Position numbers and translations under genes: made by a program. Positions 34,842 to 45,690 of a DNA stretch of 64,000 bases are shown one piece after another. Under the pieces are notes generated by a model. It saw nothing but the letters and a program-made list of their open reading frames with translations, did no database searches and had not been told where the DNA came from. How positions within the stretch are numbered: position 1 is the stretch's first letter; each line of letters opens with the position of its first letter. The DNA is from Chelonoidis abingdonii (taxonomy: Eukaryota; Chordata; Testudines; Testudinidae), in assembly GCF_003597395.2 (NCBI RefSeq), contig NC_133770.1:81291591-81355590 (forward strand), written 5' to 3'.

Positions 34842-35808
34842 TGTCAAGGCTGAATCCCCACTCTGTTACTCCGAGCGCAGAAGTGGGGAGGTGGGACGCG
34901 TAAGGATTCTAAAAATTAATACTTGCCACTCCAGGCTTGTATTAAACTCCCAAGGTTACAGCTTTTCTCTGACCTTGGCTTGGTAAACGCTGCCACTACC
35001 CAAATGCCAAAAAAAAAAAAAAACCACAAAAAAAACACACCCATACCTTGGACCCAGGAAGGAACACTTAGGAATTCCTCCCTGTGGGGTACCTCAAGCC
35101 CTTTCCACACACCCCATTCAGGGAAGAGCTGAGGAAGAAAACAAAGGAAATAGCTGTTGCCACCAGCTAATCGAACAGCAAATGCACAAACCTCTTAGGA
35201 CACCAAAAATCCAATCCTGTTCTTAAAAAAGGTAAATTTTATTAAAAACAAAAAGGAAGAAAATACATCTGGAAGTTAGGCTTTTGTCTAAGATTTTAAA
35301 AGAGCAATTTCAAAAATTAAGCCCCCAAAATAGCTTTCTTGGGGGTTAGCTTAAAGGTTACCAGAAAATAAAAGCATCTGGGGTTAGCACAGAGGAGTCC
35401 ACCAGCCTTAAAAAATAAAAAATAAATAGACATAATCGCATCTTTCTAAACATTCCTAATTTACTTACATATTTGGGTTGTTAAAAGTAGTTCTAGATAT
35501 GTTCTGATAATTTTCATATCTGGTTCAAACTTTACACAGCATTCCTGTTTACAACATTGCTGCTCTGTGTCTCCTCCTCCGGAGAACAACATACAAAGGG
35601 AAAGTTCCCATTCCCAATTTTAAAAAATTCTACCTTCCCACTGGCTCTTTCGGTCAGGTGCTCACTTCCTTTTCTTTACCTGGGAGTCTTTTAACCCTTT
35701 ACTGGTAAAGCAAGCAGAGAACAGCTACCAAGAGGGATTTTACAGCTAACTGGCTGAGTGGGTGATCATCAAAAGGGAGCTATCCCCTCCCCCAGTTCAT
35801 TTATCACA
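34842..35808 (-). mobile_element. Solo LTR with perfect 5-bp TSD
   Basis: The unit is 967 bp and bounded by TGTCAAGG on the left and TTATCACA on the right (TG...CA). The 5-mer ggagt is duplicated directly on both sides (34837-34841 and 35809-35813). An AATAAA on the minus strand near 35235 suggests minus orientation. No internal retroviral or LTR-retrotransposon coding sequence accompanies it, so it is a solo LTR left after LTR-LTR recombination. The parent family was not identified. Confidence 0.85.
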
Positions 35809-37095
35809 GGAGTGTTTATTTGGCAAAGATAAATGGTGTGAGAGCACAGCAAAAAATAAAAGTTAGGCAATATGAGCCTATAAAGTTCGAAGATTCCATT
35901 CAAACCAGGCTAAAACCATGTGTTATAGAAAACAGTTAAACAGATCAAATATTATATTTACTGCTCACACCAAACACCTTGTAAAGGACGATTAGCAGAA
36001 TGCAAAAGGAAGTGGTAAAAAACTGAAGAAAAACAGGAAATGTTTAACAACTCTTCAAAGTAACTTCATAGACAAAGACACTTTAAAATAGATAATGGAA
36101 GAGCCTGTTGCATAGAACTGAGTTAATTTCAATCTATCACAACTAGTCAAAGAGCAATGAATGACCCCAACATCAAACAAAATCCTCTGGTTAAAATGGT
36201 ATCTTTTCACACACACAACTTAGAAAAATGTCTACACTTTTTTCCATATTGTAAGAAATGTTGGACAAATTACCACTTCTCAGCTGTTCTCAGATAAGAT
36301 CAAGTGTAGTTCAGAAGGACTTGGGCCCCCGAGAGTGGCACCTGTTTGTTGCCGACGACGGCCAGGCATGGGCCCGACGCTCCAGCGCCATCCATTTTCA
36401 GGTAGTTAATAGAGTAAAACTCATGCTGGTCTCTCAACATTTAGAGAGTTTAGGTCTACTTGGTTTTTTTTTGTTTTGTTTTTTCTTTCCTGTTTTTTAG
36501 CCATCTATAGCTTGAAATGGGACACACCATTAAACACCTATCCCGAAAAGAGCTGAAACAGACTTTTTCTTACTAGAACTCACAACCCAAAATATTTATA
36601 ACAGCACAGCTTGCCAGCAATATCAAACCAACAGCCTTTTCTATGCCACGGACAAAATGCACTGCTATGCATTTTCTGGAATCTTCTTACAGATGCCTAC
36701 CATTCCATATAGCACATTAGCTTACCACACAATCTTGTCATTTCTTTAAATATTTGTTTCTATTATCCTCAAGACTGACAGTTGCTTATTGTACTGTTCT
36801 ACAGCACAATGATACATTACAGAAAAAACATTGTGTGTTTCAGTAACAGGTTACTGTCTATAAACAGAATTAAAGGTTTCTTTCCCTCCTCCAAAGTAAT
36901 GAGTACTTTTAGGAATGACTTGGCTCAAGGCTGGATTAAAAAAAAAAAAAGTTTATAAGTGAATAAATGGCCCATCTTTTTCTTCCCCTACTTTTTCAGA
37001 CAAAGATTTCCAGAATCTACAGATAAGCTCTAGATTTTTAAACTCTTATTTAAACTTTATGCACATGAGTAAATTGTGAGGCTTACTCAATAAAG
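35809..37095. other. SNRK intron; short CpG-rich island at 36320-36400
   Basis: AT-rich apart from a roughly 80-bp CpG-bearing patch (gttgccgacgacggccaggc and neighbours). No gene was recognised. Confidence 0.4.
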
Positions 37096-38879
37096 GTATA
37101 GTGTTGGTGCTCGTGCCTTGTGGCCATAGCCACCCCCCTGGCTACATGAGGCAGTGCCACCCTAAGCCTTCCTCAGTTCCTTCTTACCCTTGTAGCTGGA
37201 GTCAGAGCTTTGTGTGGTCTTAACCTCATAATCTTTCAACTAGTTTAGTGTTGTCTTGTTGTATATAGTTAGTAGTACCCTTAGTATTAGATAGATTAGT
37301 TTTAGTTGTAATAGTTTAAGTTTTCCTCAGTAATGCCCTCATTGGGGTTTAAACATTGTCCTTCATGTGGGGGAGCGTGCTTGCTCTGTCTCGGCAAGGC
37401 CCATGTTAAGAAGCGTGCAATCTGCAGATGTTCAAGAAAGACTCAAGTGGCTTGAGACCTTTCTCTGACGCAGCACCAGCTTGAACAGGCCATTGGGTCT
37501 GGTTTGGCACCAAGGACCTCGTCGGGTCAGAGGTTGCCCTTCGACTCCAAGAGTGCTGCCGCTTCGTATTCCACAGCAGCTGCCTCTCTGAAGAACTGGA
37601 GGAAAAGACCAATATAGACCACTCCAGGTCTCAGGGGGCACTCTTCCACTTGCATGGACAGGCATGGAGTTGGTCCCAGCACACAGAATGGTTCAGGTAT
37701 CTCTAACACCTCCCCGATACAGAGTAAGGAGGTTAGAAACCCTGTGACACTGACTCTGGTTCCAGCCCCCAGATGTCTGTTGAGTCCGGTACTGATGAGG
37801 AAGATGTCGGCATCGATTGTTTTGACATCTGCAGCTTACCAGGTAGCTAGAGACCTTCTATGCCTTTAAGTCCCAACCTCCTTTGGTCCAGGACTTTGCC
37901 AGGACTGCGACATCTATAGCCCCATCAACTGAATAAGCTGCTGAACCCCATGGTGTGTCAGCATCGCACCCCAATGTTTCCCTTCCACAGGTTGTGGAAG
38001 CAAGGCTAGTACTGGGAGTGGCATGGGGAACCTCAGTACTAGAAATCTCCTTGGCACTCCTGCAGTTGGCACAGCAAATGTTACTATGATGGCTTTCACC
38101 ACGCTCAATGTTGGTACCGTCAGGTGCTCCAATAATGCAGTTGACTTCAGGGTTGTTCTGGATGATGGACAAGTCCGACTGGATACTCACTCCCTCTGGT
38201 CTCACTCTGCCCTTATCTCCAGGATCCCAAAGTTCCTCAGCATCTGACTTGAGTCACCATCCTCCCACTCTCCATCACCCGACCACATCGGGGACCGTTG
38301 GCCCATTATGGATACAAGGATTGGCATTTGTCTCATGGTCAGGACAGAGGCTCTTGGCCTGGTGCCTACTGGCCATCAATGCCTTATCCGTGCCAGTGGC
38401 CTCCACGAAATCCATGGGATGCTCCTCAATCATGGAGGTCCCTCTCTTTGTCTCGCTCAAAGGTGTGACTGCTGGCCACGTTTGTGGTGGTGAACATCGA
38501 TCTGCCACAAGCCCAGGTGCTGACGGACCTTCTCTCTGCGAAGCCTCCAGGGCCATCCCACCATGGTCTGTAAGCCCTAAAACAGGAGGCCCTTCATCTC
38601 TGAACAATTTCATGCTGCCTGGTTCATCCTTCCCTTTAGTAACAGAAGATTTTGACCAATACCAAGATCTTTTGCAGCAGGTAGCTGCTTCCCTCGGTAC
38701 CTAGGGAAAGTTGCTGCAGGAGAATACCCACAAATTGAGGGGCTTTATTCCCCTCCAGTCCCAGATTCCCTAGTTGCACTGAATGATGGAGCCCAACAGG
38801 GAAGGTTTAAGTCCACCCCTAAGAACAGCAATTCTAAATTAATAGACCTCATGCGCATGAAGATTTACACCACCTCTTC

Positions 38880-39260
38880 CTTACTGATATGAATTGCTAA
38901 TGAGCAAGCCTTGCTGTCCAAATACGGTTTTGTTAACTGGACAGCTACATCAAAGTTCATAGACCAGCTGCTGAGGCCTCCTGAGAGGCATTTTGGGCAT
39001 TTGTCACTGAGGGTTGGTTTGGTGGCTAAGATGTCCTTGAGGTCTGCGCTAGACATCACAGACACCTCGGCCAGGGTAACAGCCTCTGTGCACACCATGA
39101 GAAGGGCCTCCTTGCTGTGGAATTCAGGCACTGCCCTGATGTCCAACAAGCCGTTGAGGATTTACCCTTTGATGGCCAACCACTGTTCTCAGACAAAACT
39201 GATGAGATGCCATACTTCTTCAAGGATTCCAGGGCTATCCTGCAGTTCTGGTGGAGGGAT
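38880..39260 (+). pseudogene. DIRS gag-like remnant
   Basis: Frame-broken plus-strand text reads N-E-Q-A-L-L-S-K-Y-G-F, then L-R-S-A-L-D-I-T-D-T-S-A-R-V-T-A and M-R-R-A-S-L-L-W-N-S-G. A +1 change then leads to V-Q-Q-A-V-E-D-L-P-F-D-G-Q-P-L-F-S, D-K-T-D-E and L-K/F-K-D-S-R-A. This pattern is typical of the first open frame of DIRS elements in turtles. An earlier stretch near 37332-37420 (F-K-H-C-P-S-C-G-G-A-C-L-L-C) looks like the Cys-rich start of the same protein. Stops and frameshifts throughout make it non-coding today. Confidence 0.65.
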
Positions 39261-39527
39261 GTACACACCAGTGATGCAGAGGTGCCACTACAGCATTCAA
39301 CAGCAATGGCAACAGCAGCAGCTGCGTCCGCAGCGCATTTTCCAGGCTCTCTCTCCTCCAAATCAACGGGACTACCCCAGAAAGGGGAACAGATCCCACT
39401 GGAGGAACCAGGTGGACCAGTCTTGCAATCCTTGTTTAGGTGGTCTCTGAACCCCACCTCCTGGGGGCAGTACTATGAGAGTCACTTAAGGGGACTAAAT
39501 GGCTGCATCTAGACAAAGAACAAGAAT

Positions 39528-39834
39528 GGTTACTTACTGTAATTATGGCTCTTCAAGATGCGATTCAGATGTGTATTTCACGACCCACTTTCTTTCCCCT
39601 CTGCATCAGAGTCTTGTTTCCAAGCATTTGGTGTGAAGGAAGTGAGGGAGGACTGGAGAAGTGCCACCTCATGTAGCCAGAGGAGGCACTATGGCCATGA
39701 GGTGCAAGTGCTGCCCCTCTATGGGTATTGCTAGGAAAACTTATCCAGCTGCGGTGCACTGGGTGTGCACAAAATTAACTGGAATACACAGCTGCATCTC
39801 TTCTCAAAGAACCAAAGTTACAGTAAGTAACCAT
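39528..39834. repeat. DIRS right terminal unit with inverted arms
   Basis: The arm gaatggttacttactgtaat (about 39527) faces its reverse complement ttacagtaagtaaccatttc (about 39817). They enclose about 250 bp, part of which is the inverted copy of the left end. Confidence 0.65.
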
Positions 39835-39870
39835 TTCTTCCTATGGGACACCCACTGTAGGATGCATGTG

Positions 39871-40449
39871 CACCTGTGCACTCTCAACCGGATATTTGAA
39901 TTAGTAGCATCCACGGGTCCATACTTGCACATTACACAGCCTTAAATAAATTTTAATTTTATAATACATTTATAATTTTAAATAAGAAAATTAAAAAATA
40001 TCTGTGATATACAAAAATAGTTAACATCTTAGTGACGAGCCAAAAGAAGGATATATGATGAATACATTTTTCATTTCCAAGTTAACACTAATTTGCCGCC
40101 CTCAGAAATGGATGCAAGAGAAGAGGAGTTGAGGGGGGAGGGTAGAGGGAGTAAATTGTGAAATTTAGGATGTACCTTTTGATGCTTACGGCACTAACAC
40201 AGGGGCTACAGGACTGGAGATATACACTGATTTCAGAAAGGTAGACTGAAGCTAAATCTCTATTAATTCCTGTAAGGTGTACACACAGTCATCAAGTTTT
40301 TCTAACGAAAACCACAGTGCAGATTTCAGGGTCGGATTTGACGTTTAGAACCATGGACCACTGACTAAATATTCTCTGTTGAAATTACTAACATAAATAT
40401 AGAAGTGAGGGGTTCTAATTACTAACCAACTAACAGAATGGGGATTTGG
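39871..40449. other. SNRK intron with nothing recognised
   Basis: AT-rich. No gene or repeat identified. Confidence 0.5.
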
Positions 40450-40622
40450 GGGAGGGTTAGCTCAGTGGTTTGAGCACTGGACTGCTAAACCCAGGGTTGA
40501 GAGTTCAATCCTTGAGGGAGCCATTTAGGAATCTGAGGCAAAAATCACTACTTGGTCCTGCTAGTGACGGCAGGTGGCTGGACTCAATGACCTTTCAAGG
40601 TCCCTTCCAGTTCTTAAAAAAC
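40450..40622 (+). mobile_element. tRNA-derived SINE with CR1-like 3' end
   Basis: The A box region gttagctcagtggtttgagc (about 40457) and the B box region gagttcaatccttgagg (about 40500) give a tRNA-like head. The tail tggactcaatgacctttcaa, then ggtcccttccagttctta, matches the 3' end used by CR1-mobilised SINEs. It is full-length or nearly so and is not a functional tRNA gene. Confidence 0.82.
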
Positions 40623-41231
40623 ACCTGAAATGCTCCACATACTTTTAATGCTCTTTTAAAAGGTTCATCGGGAAAGGATTGTCCAAGAAAGATTCTCAGA
40701 ACCATAACAACCAGGGCAGTGTACATTCAACTTCCTTACATAACACAGAGTCACTGCCATGGAAACCAAGCTACGTCACTGGCTGCCTCAGATCAAGTGA
40801 GCACCAGAGAGAAGTTGAGCACATCTGTTGTATTTAAGTGCATAGAATCCATAAAGGGTATCCATTTTCATATTGCTTAAAAACAGAACTCCAGGATCTG
40901 ATTAAAGTTAACTTAAACATTTATTCCATTCTGAGGGCATGATGTAGTCCTCACCATGGCTCTCTGAAAGTAACAATTTATGATTTACAAAGGCTGTCTG
41001 TGGCTTCTGTATCAAGAGCTTATCTGCTAGAATTTCTGCCACATTTCAAAAGTTATAGGCCATCACACAGTATTGGTAAATTTGTGATCACAGGTCTCAC
41101 AAAATGGGCATAGATTAGCCAAAGCAGTCATATTACTCCCATTCAGCCACATGAAATGAGTGAAGCAGGAGTCTGTTTATTAAAGCAATTTATTCCAGAC
41201 TCTTGTTGGAACAGGCAATGCTCTTTCAACA
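40623..41231. other. SNRK intron with nothing recognised
   Basis: No gene or repeat was identified in this stretch. Confidence 0.45.
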
Positions 41232-41239
41232 CCTTAGAT

Positions 41240-41999
41240 CGGGGTGGGCAAACTTTTTGGCCCAAGGGCCACATCTGGAAATAGAAATTGTATGGTGGGC
41301 CATGAATGCTTACAGAATTGGGGTTAGGGTGCGGTGAGGGCTCTGGCTGGCAGTGCAGGCTCTGGAGTGGGGCTGGGATGACGAGTTTTGGGTGTAGGAG
41401 GGTGCTCTGGATAGGGACCATGGGGTTTGGAGGGCAGGAGGGGTATCAGGGCTGGGGCAGGGAGTTGGGGTGCAGGAAGGGGTGCGGGATCTGGGGTGGG
41501 GCTGAAGATGAGGTTTGGGGTGAAGGAGGATGCTGGAGGCTAGGATCAAGGGGTTTGGAGGGCTGGAGGGGGATCAGGGCTGGGGCATGGGGAGAGGCTC
41601 AGAGGTGCAGGCTCTGGGCAGCACTTACCTCAAGTGGCTCCCAGAAGCAGCAGCATGGCCCACTCCAGCTCCTACCCAGGGGGCTCCACTCTGCACACTG
41701 CCCTCTCCCCAAACACCACCCCTGCAGCTCAAGGCCAATGGGAACTGCAGGGGTGGCACTTGGGGAGGACACAGCATGCAGAGTGGAGCCCCCTGGATGC
41801 CCTTACATGTAGGAGCTGGAGCGAGGCCATGTCGCTGCTTCTGAGAGCTGCATGGACCGGCCCCCGACCCTGCTCCCCAGCTGCAGCACTGGAGTAGGGC
41901 AAGCCCCAGACCCCCTGCTCCCCAGTGGGAGCTCAAGGGCCAGATTAAAACAGCTAGTGGGCTGGATCCGGCCCCCGGGCCATAGTTTGCCCACCCCTG
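41240..41999. mobile_element. hAT MITE, 760 bp, with 8-bp TSD
   Basis: The left end cggggtgggcaaactttttg and the right end catagtttgcccacccctg are inverted. The flanking 8-mers ccttagat (41232-41239) and ccttaaat (42000-42007) match at 7 of 8 positions. The interior is GC-rich with diverged tandem phrases (ggggctgggatgacg, gtgcaggctctgg). Long overlapping open frames on both strands here are composition artefacts. Confidence 0.85.
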
Positions 42000-42007
42000 C
42001 CTTAAAT

Positions 42008-44835
42008 GTATAGCTGATAGAGGCAATCTTTCAGCTGGGTAAAGCAAAGGCCAATGTATACTACTCAGTAACACTTGGAGTAGCTGTGAACAGAGTCTAT
42101 AAATAAAGTTCTCATCTATTACAGTAAACATTCAAATTAATTTTAAGTAAGCAAGCAAATACATACCAGTTTTATTAATAGCTATTCTTCATTAAAAACA
42201 AAAAAAAACAAAAAAAACAATTCATTTTACTTAATTCAGCTCATGTGAGAAAAGGCAGACCAGAACTTGAGTTTACAAAACTGATGTAAGCTACCAAGGG
42301 TTTAATTTGGCACAGAGATCATAGAAATCCCATATTACAGAACTCTTTCCACAGAGAAGAATCACAGCTGTGTTTCTGCTTCTTCACACAGCAGCAGTAC
42401 TGCAAGAGCTAAGTGAAACTACTGTCAGTCACTACGACACTGCTAGTAGTAGACAATGGCACAAGTACTATTTTCCCCACTGTTCTTTTCTTGGAATGTG
42501 GACAAAAGATTGCCTTTTTCCCTTCAATCCCCCCCTTCTCTTGCAGTAGGCCTGCAGCAATGGAGGGCTGCTTTTATGTCAGTACTATTGCTTTCCCAGC
42601 AAACTGCCTAGTGCTTTCCCAGCAAACTGGCTAGGACAGACTGCATCACTTCACCACGGTTATAGAAGTAATGGCACTAGCATAGAGGCAATCCTGAGGA
42701 AGCAGAGATCCAGAAAGGTAGGAGGGGTTAAGACACACAGGAGAGTGGAGAAAGAACAAAAAAGTGTGAGGACATGAACACACGCTATTGAGACAATAGG
42801 AAGTAGAACTGTATAGATAGTCCAATGATAGTTCAAATTAACCAATTTCAATCCCTTCCTTCCAGATGGAGAGAGAGAAGAAACACGGTACAGAAAGCAC
42901 TTTCTACCTTCAAGGAAGAGGGGGAAAGGCTAGAGGAAGAGAAGATATGACATGAATCACTCCAACAAGCATCTCTGGCTAACTGAAGGAGCACTACTGA
43001 CTGAAAAATAAAGGCAGGCAGGCAATAGAAACAAAACATCCTAACATTCTGAAAGGAAGTGGGAAGGGGAAATAGAGGCTTCAGCAATAAAATGTAATTC
43101 CTCAACACAGTGGTCAAGTACACTGCATATCTCTGTGTTGTATATCATACTTCCATTATATTACTTTACATATTTTGCTATTGACTTAGAAATAGTATAA
43201 AAAATGGGAGCAAATATATTCACATTTTCTGGTCATTCCTGGTGTTTAAGATTCTGAAACTGCAGTACGTGTATCACTTGTGGTATATGAGCTTATGGTA
43301 TGCTGTAATAGGTGGTCTGTCCCCTTTAACAGATAAGGGACCTGGGGCCAGCCAACCCCACTATATGGTCCCTTTAAAGAACAAGATAACCAAGGGAACA
43401 GCAGACTAACTGAGGAAGGTACCACCTTTAGATAAAACCCAGCTGTCAAGATGACTTCCAGGAAGATTAAAAAGAGAAAGGGCAAACAGCCTGGAGGGCA
43501 GAATTGCAGGACAACATTAAGCCAGAGACACACACCATGGTATGGAAATTAGAAGGGAGACTGGCGTGCTGGGAAAGGCTGCCTGAATCACAACTCAACC
43601 CCAGGAAGGAAGGATGTAGGGCCCCAGAATCAAGAGGACAAAATGTGAGAGTCCAAGGACCAAGAGGCTTCATGGAATAGGGCTGGAATCTGGATACTAA
43701 TGAGCTCGGGAAGGCTTGATTCAGAGCACAGCTCCAGGAAAAAGCCCTGTAGAATCCCTTAACCAACAGGAAGGAGTTGTGAGACCAAGACAGAAGGAGA
43801 TGTGGAAAAGAATTTCCAGACAGGCCAGAATCCAGGGCAACCACACACAACTCCATGGTTCAGAGGGAACAGGAAGAGAACTGGGAACAAAGCTTACTTG
43901 GAATGGAAACTGTTCAATGCCCAGGTAAAACTCCCCACTTCCAGACAAGACTCTCCCACCTCTCTAATCCTCTCTTCACCCCAGCCACAATCCCTACCCT
44001 CTGTCCTACCTTGTTGGAGCTGGGCAGGAAACTCTTTTCCTGTCTTGTGAAACGTCTCAATTTCAGGAATTCCCAATCTGCATCAGGATGCAACTGAGAC
44101 CTTTTGAAGTTTTTCCACAACAAAACAGCAATAGAATGAGAGAGATCCACCCACCCCACAATCGCCAATGGTTTGGTTGTCAGGGTACTCATCTGAATAA
44201 GGCAGATCAAGGCCTTGAATTTGGGTCTGGCCCACATTCCAGATGAATGCCCTTACCACCAGGCTTTTCTGGCATTAGTCTCTCTACTTCAACCAAAAAT
44301 TTCATCCTCCACCTGAGAAAAAACTTTCCTGATGAAAGTTTCATCAAAGCCAGTAGGTTTCTGCAAAATATGAGTTTAGGTAAGTCAGAATTTTCCAACA
44401 AAATTTTGTTTTATCAAAAGATCCCTGACCAGCTTTAAATCGCATGCTCTCTAGCCCTTCTACCTGGACTACCCCAACCAAACTCCCATCCCATCTAATT
44501 TCTCCCAAGTAGATTTCCACTAGCCAAATTCAAATGCTTGTTTTACTATGAGTCTGTAAATACACAAGGATATTAAGGCATAAAATAAATGTGCACAAAG
44601 AAATTTGCATGTGGTACTTCAAACATCATTTTTTTTTTTTAAATAAAGTGGTACATGAACCACTCAAGTTTGGGAACTACTGTTCTAAGCAATTTAGACC
44701 TTATAGTTTCAGCTGAAAGTTGTTTAATTCCTTATGTAAATCTAAATCAGTTAGTATACCAGGCCTTGGGCAGTAAAAATAACCAGGTAGTTAGTGCTAG
44801 AAAGATCAGCCAGAATTGGACACAGGGATTGGCAA
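42008..44835. other. SNRK intron; unassigned GC-moderate block near 43280-44050
   Basis: Mostly nothing recognised. The block near 43280-44050 is richer in G and A (ggacctggggccagccaacc, gaaggaaggatgtagggcc) than the AT-rich surroundings and may be an old LTR-type repeat. I could not find matching ends. A hAT-like terminus (tttgggaactactgttc) lies at about 44670-44686. Confidence 0.35.
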
Positions 44836-45175
44836 CAATGTTCCCTCTAATTTTTCCTATCCACATGCAGAATTAATTTTGCTATGTGCACCAACATGGA
44901 GGTGATGTGTGGCAGGGGTAGGGCCGAGCTGTTCGGAGTGTGGGAGGGGCCTCAGGGCTGGGGAAGAGGATTGGGGTGCAGGGTGCGAGGGCTCCAGCTG
45001 GGGATGCAGGCTCTGGAGTGGGGCCAGGGAGAGAGGACTCCCCCCACCCCGATCCCTGCCGCAGCAGCTCCAGGGCTGGGGGAGTTAAGTGAATGGCCCT
45101 TGGTGGCATACTGAATGGCTGCATAGGCGCACATCTTAGAGCAGCTGTTGAAAACTTATGAAAATGTGGGGGGGG
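44836..45175. repeat. Fragment of a nonautonomous DNA transposon
   Basis: It starts with caatgttccctctaattttt, followed by tatgtgcaccaacatggagg, a pattern I associate with a common turtle MITE. A GC-rich interior and a G run (45167-45178) follow. The right TIR was not found, so the copy is truncated by or merged with the next element. Confidence 0.45.
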
Positions 45176-45177
45176 GG

Positions 45178-45690
45178 GGCCGGCATGGTCGCAGGGGCCG
45201 TGGCAACCATTTAGGCGAACTAGCAGTTGCCTAGGGCGCCAAGATTTGGGGGCGCCAAAAAGCAGCGCCCCCTCAAATTTTTTAAATGGTTGCAGTGGCC
45301 GCTGAGTAGTCTGAGCTGCCGGCGGCAGCAGCCTGCCGAGCCCGGCAGCTATGGGCGCCGGGGTCAGCGCGCAGCCGCGGCAGCCCGGCAGCTTAGGGCG
45401 CCCCCCAGGTCAGGGAAGCCGCGCACGCGGCCCGGCAACCCAGGGCGCTCCCCGGGTCAGGAGGCTGCGGCGGCGGTCCGGCAACCCAGGGCCCCCCGCT
45501 CAGGGAGCCGCCACCGGCGGTCCGGGGCGCTCTCTGGGTCAGGAAGCCCGGCCGCCGCGGCGGCTCCAGCAGCCCGGGGCGCCCCCCTCCCCCGGGGTCA
45601 GGGAGCCGCGAGACCCGCGCGGGGGGCGGCGAAATGTCCCGGCGCCTAGGGCGTCAGAAATCCTAGCGCCGGCCCTGCCTGGCTGACCCT
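45178..45690. mobile_element. Very GC-rich nonautonomous element with tandem units
   Basis: The left end is gggccggcatggtcgcag and the right end is ctagcgccggccctgcc, giving an inverted cagGGCCGGC-type terminus. The interior holds about six diverged units around aacccagggcgctccccggg with a very high CpG count. The 140- and 111-codon open frames (45227-45649, 45351-45686) are Ala/Pro/Arg/Gly-rich by composition and have no protein-like features. Confidence 0.6.

Larger units (their letters stand above)
37100..39870 (+). mobile_element. DIRS-type element, nonautonomous, with gag-like remnant
   Basis: The left end (ggccatagccacccccctgg, ctacatgaggcagtgccacc) recurs in reverse complement at 39660-39700. 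The interior is on the plus strand and carries a decayed gag-like protein. No RT, RNase H or YR was seen. At the right, arms 39528-39560 and about 39805-39834 (gttacttactgtaa / ttacagtaagtaac) flank the inverted terminal sequence, matching the layout of the DIRS at 17.2 kb. Confidence 0.72.

Noticed and set aside
38108..38704. 198-codon plus-strand frame as a host gene
   Set aside because: It lies within the DIRS element between its inverted ends. The opposite strand is also open, and the flanking frames carry DIRS gag-like motifs.
40450..40530. Possible tRNA gene
   Set aside because: A and B box-like motifs are present, but the cloverleaf is not intact and the sequence continues into a CR1-like tail, so it is a SINE.
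41306..42131. Open frames up to 168 codons on both strands
   Set aside because: They lie inside a GC-rich hAT MITE with clear TIR and TSD; simultaneous open frames on both strands indicate composition.
45227..45686. 140- and 111-codon Ala/Pro/Arg/Gly-rich open frames
   Set aside because: They arise from GC-rich tandem repeats with few possible stop codons; overlapping frames on one strand are equally open and no domain is visible.
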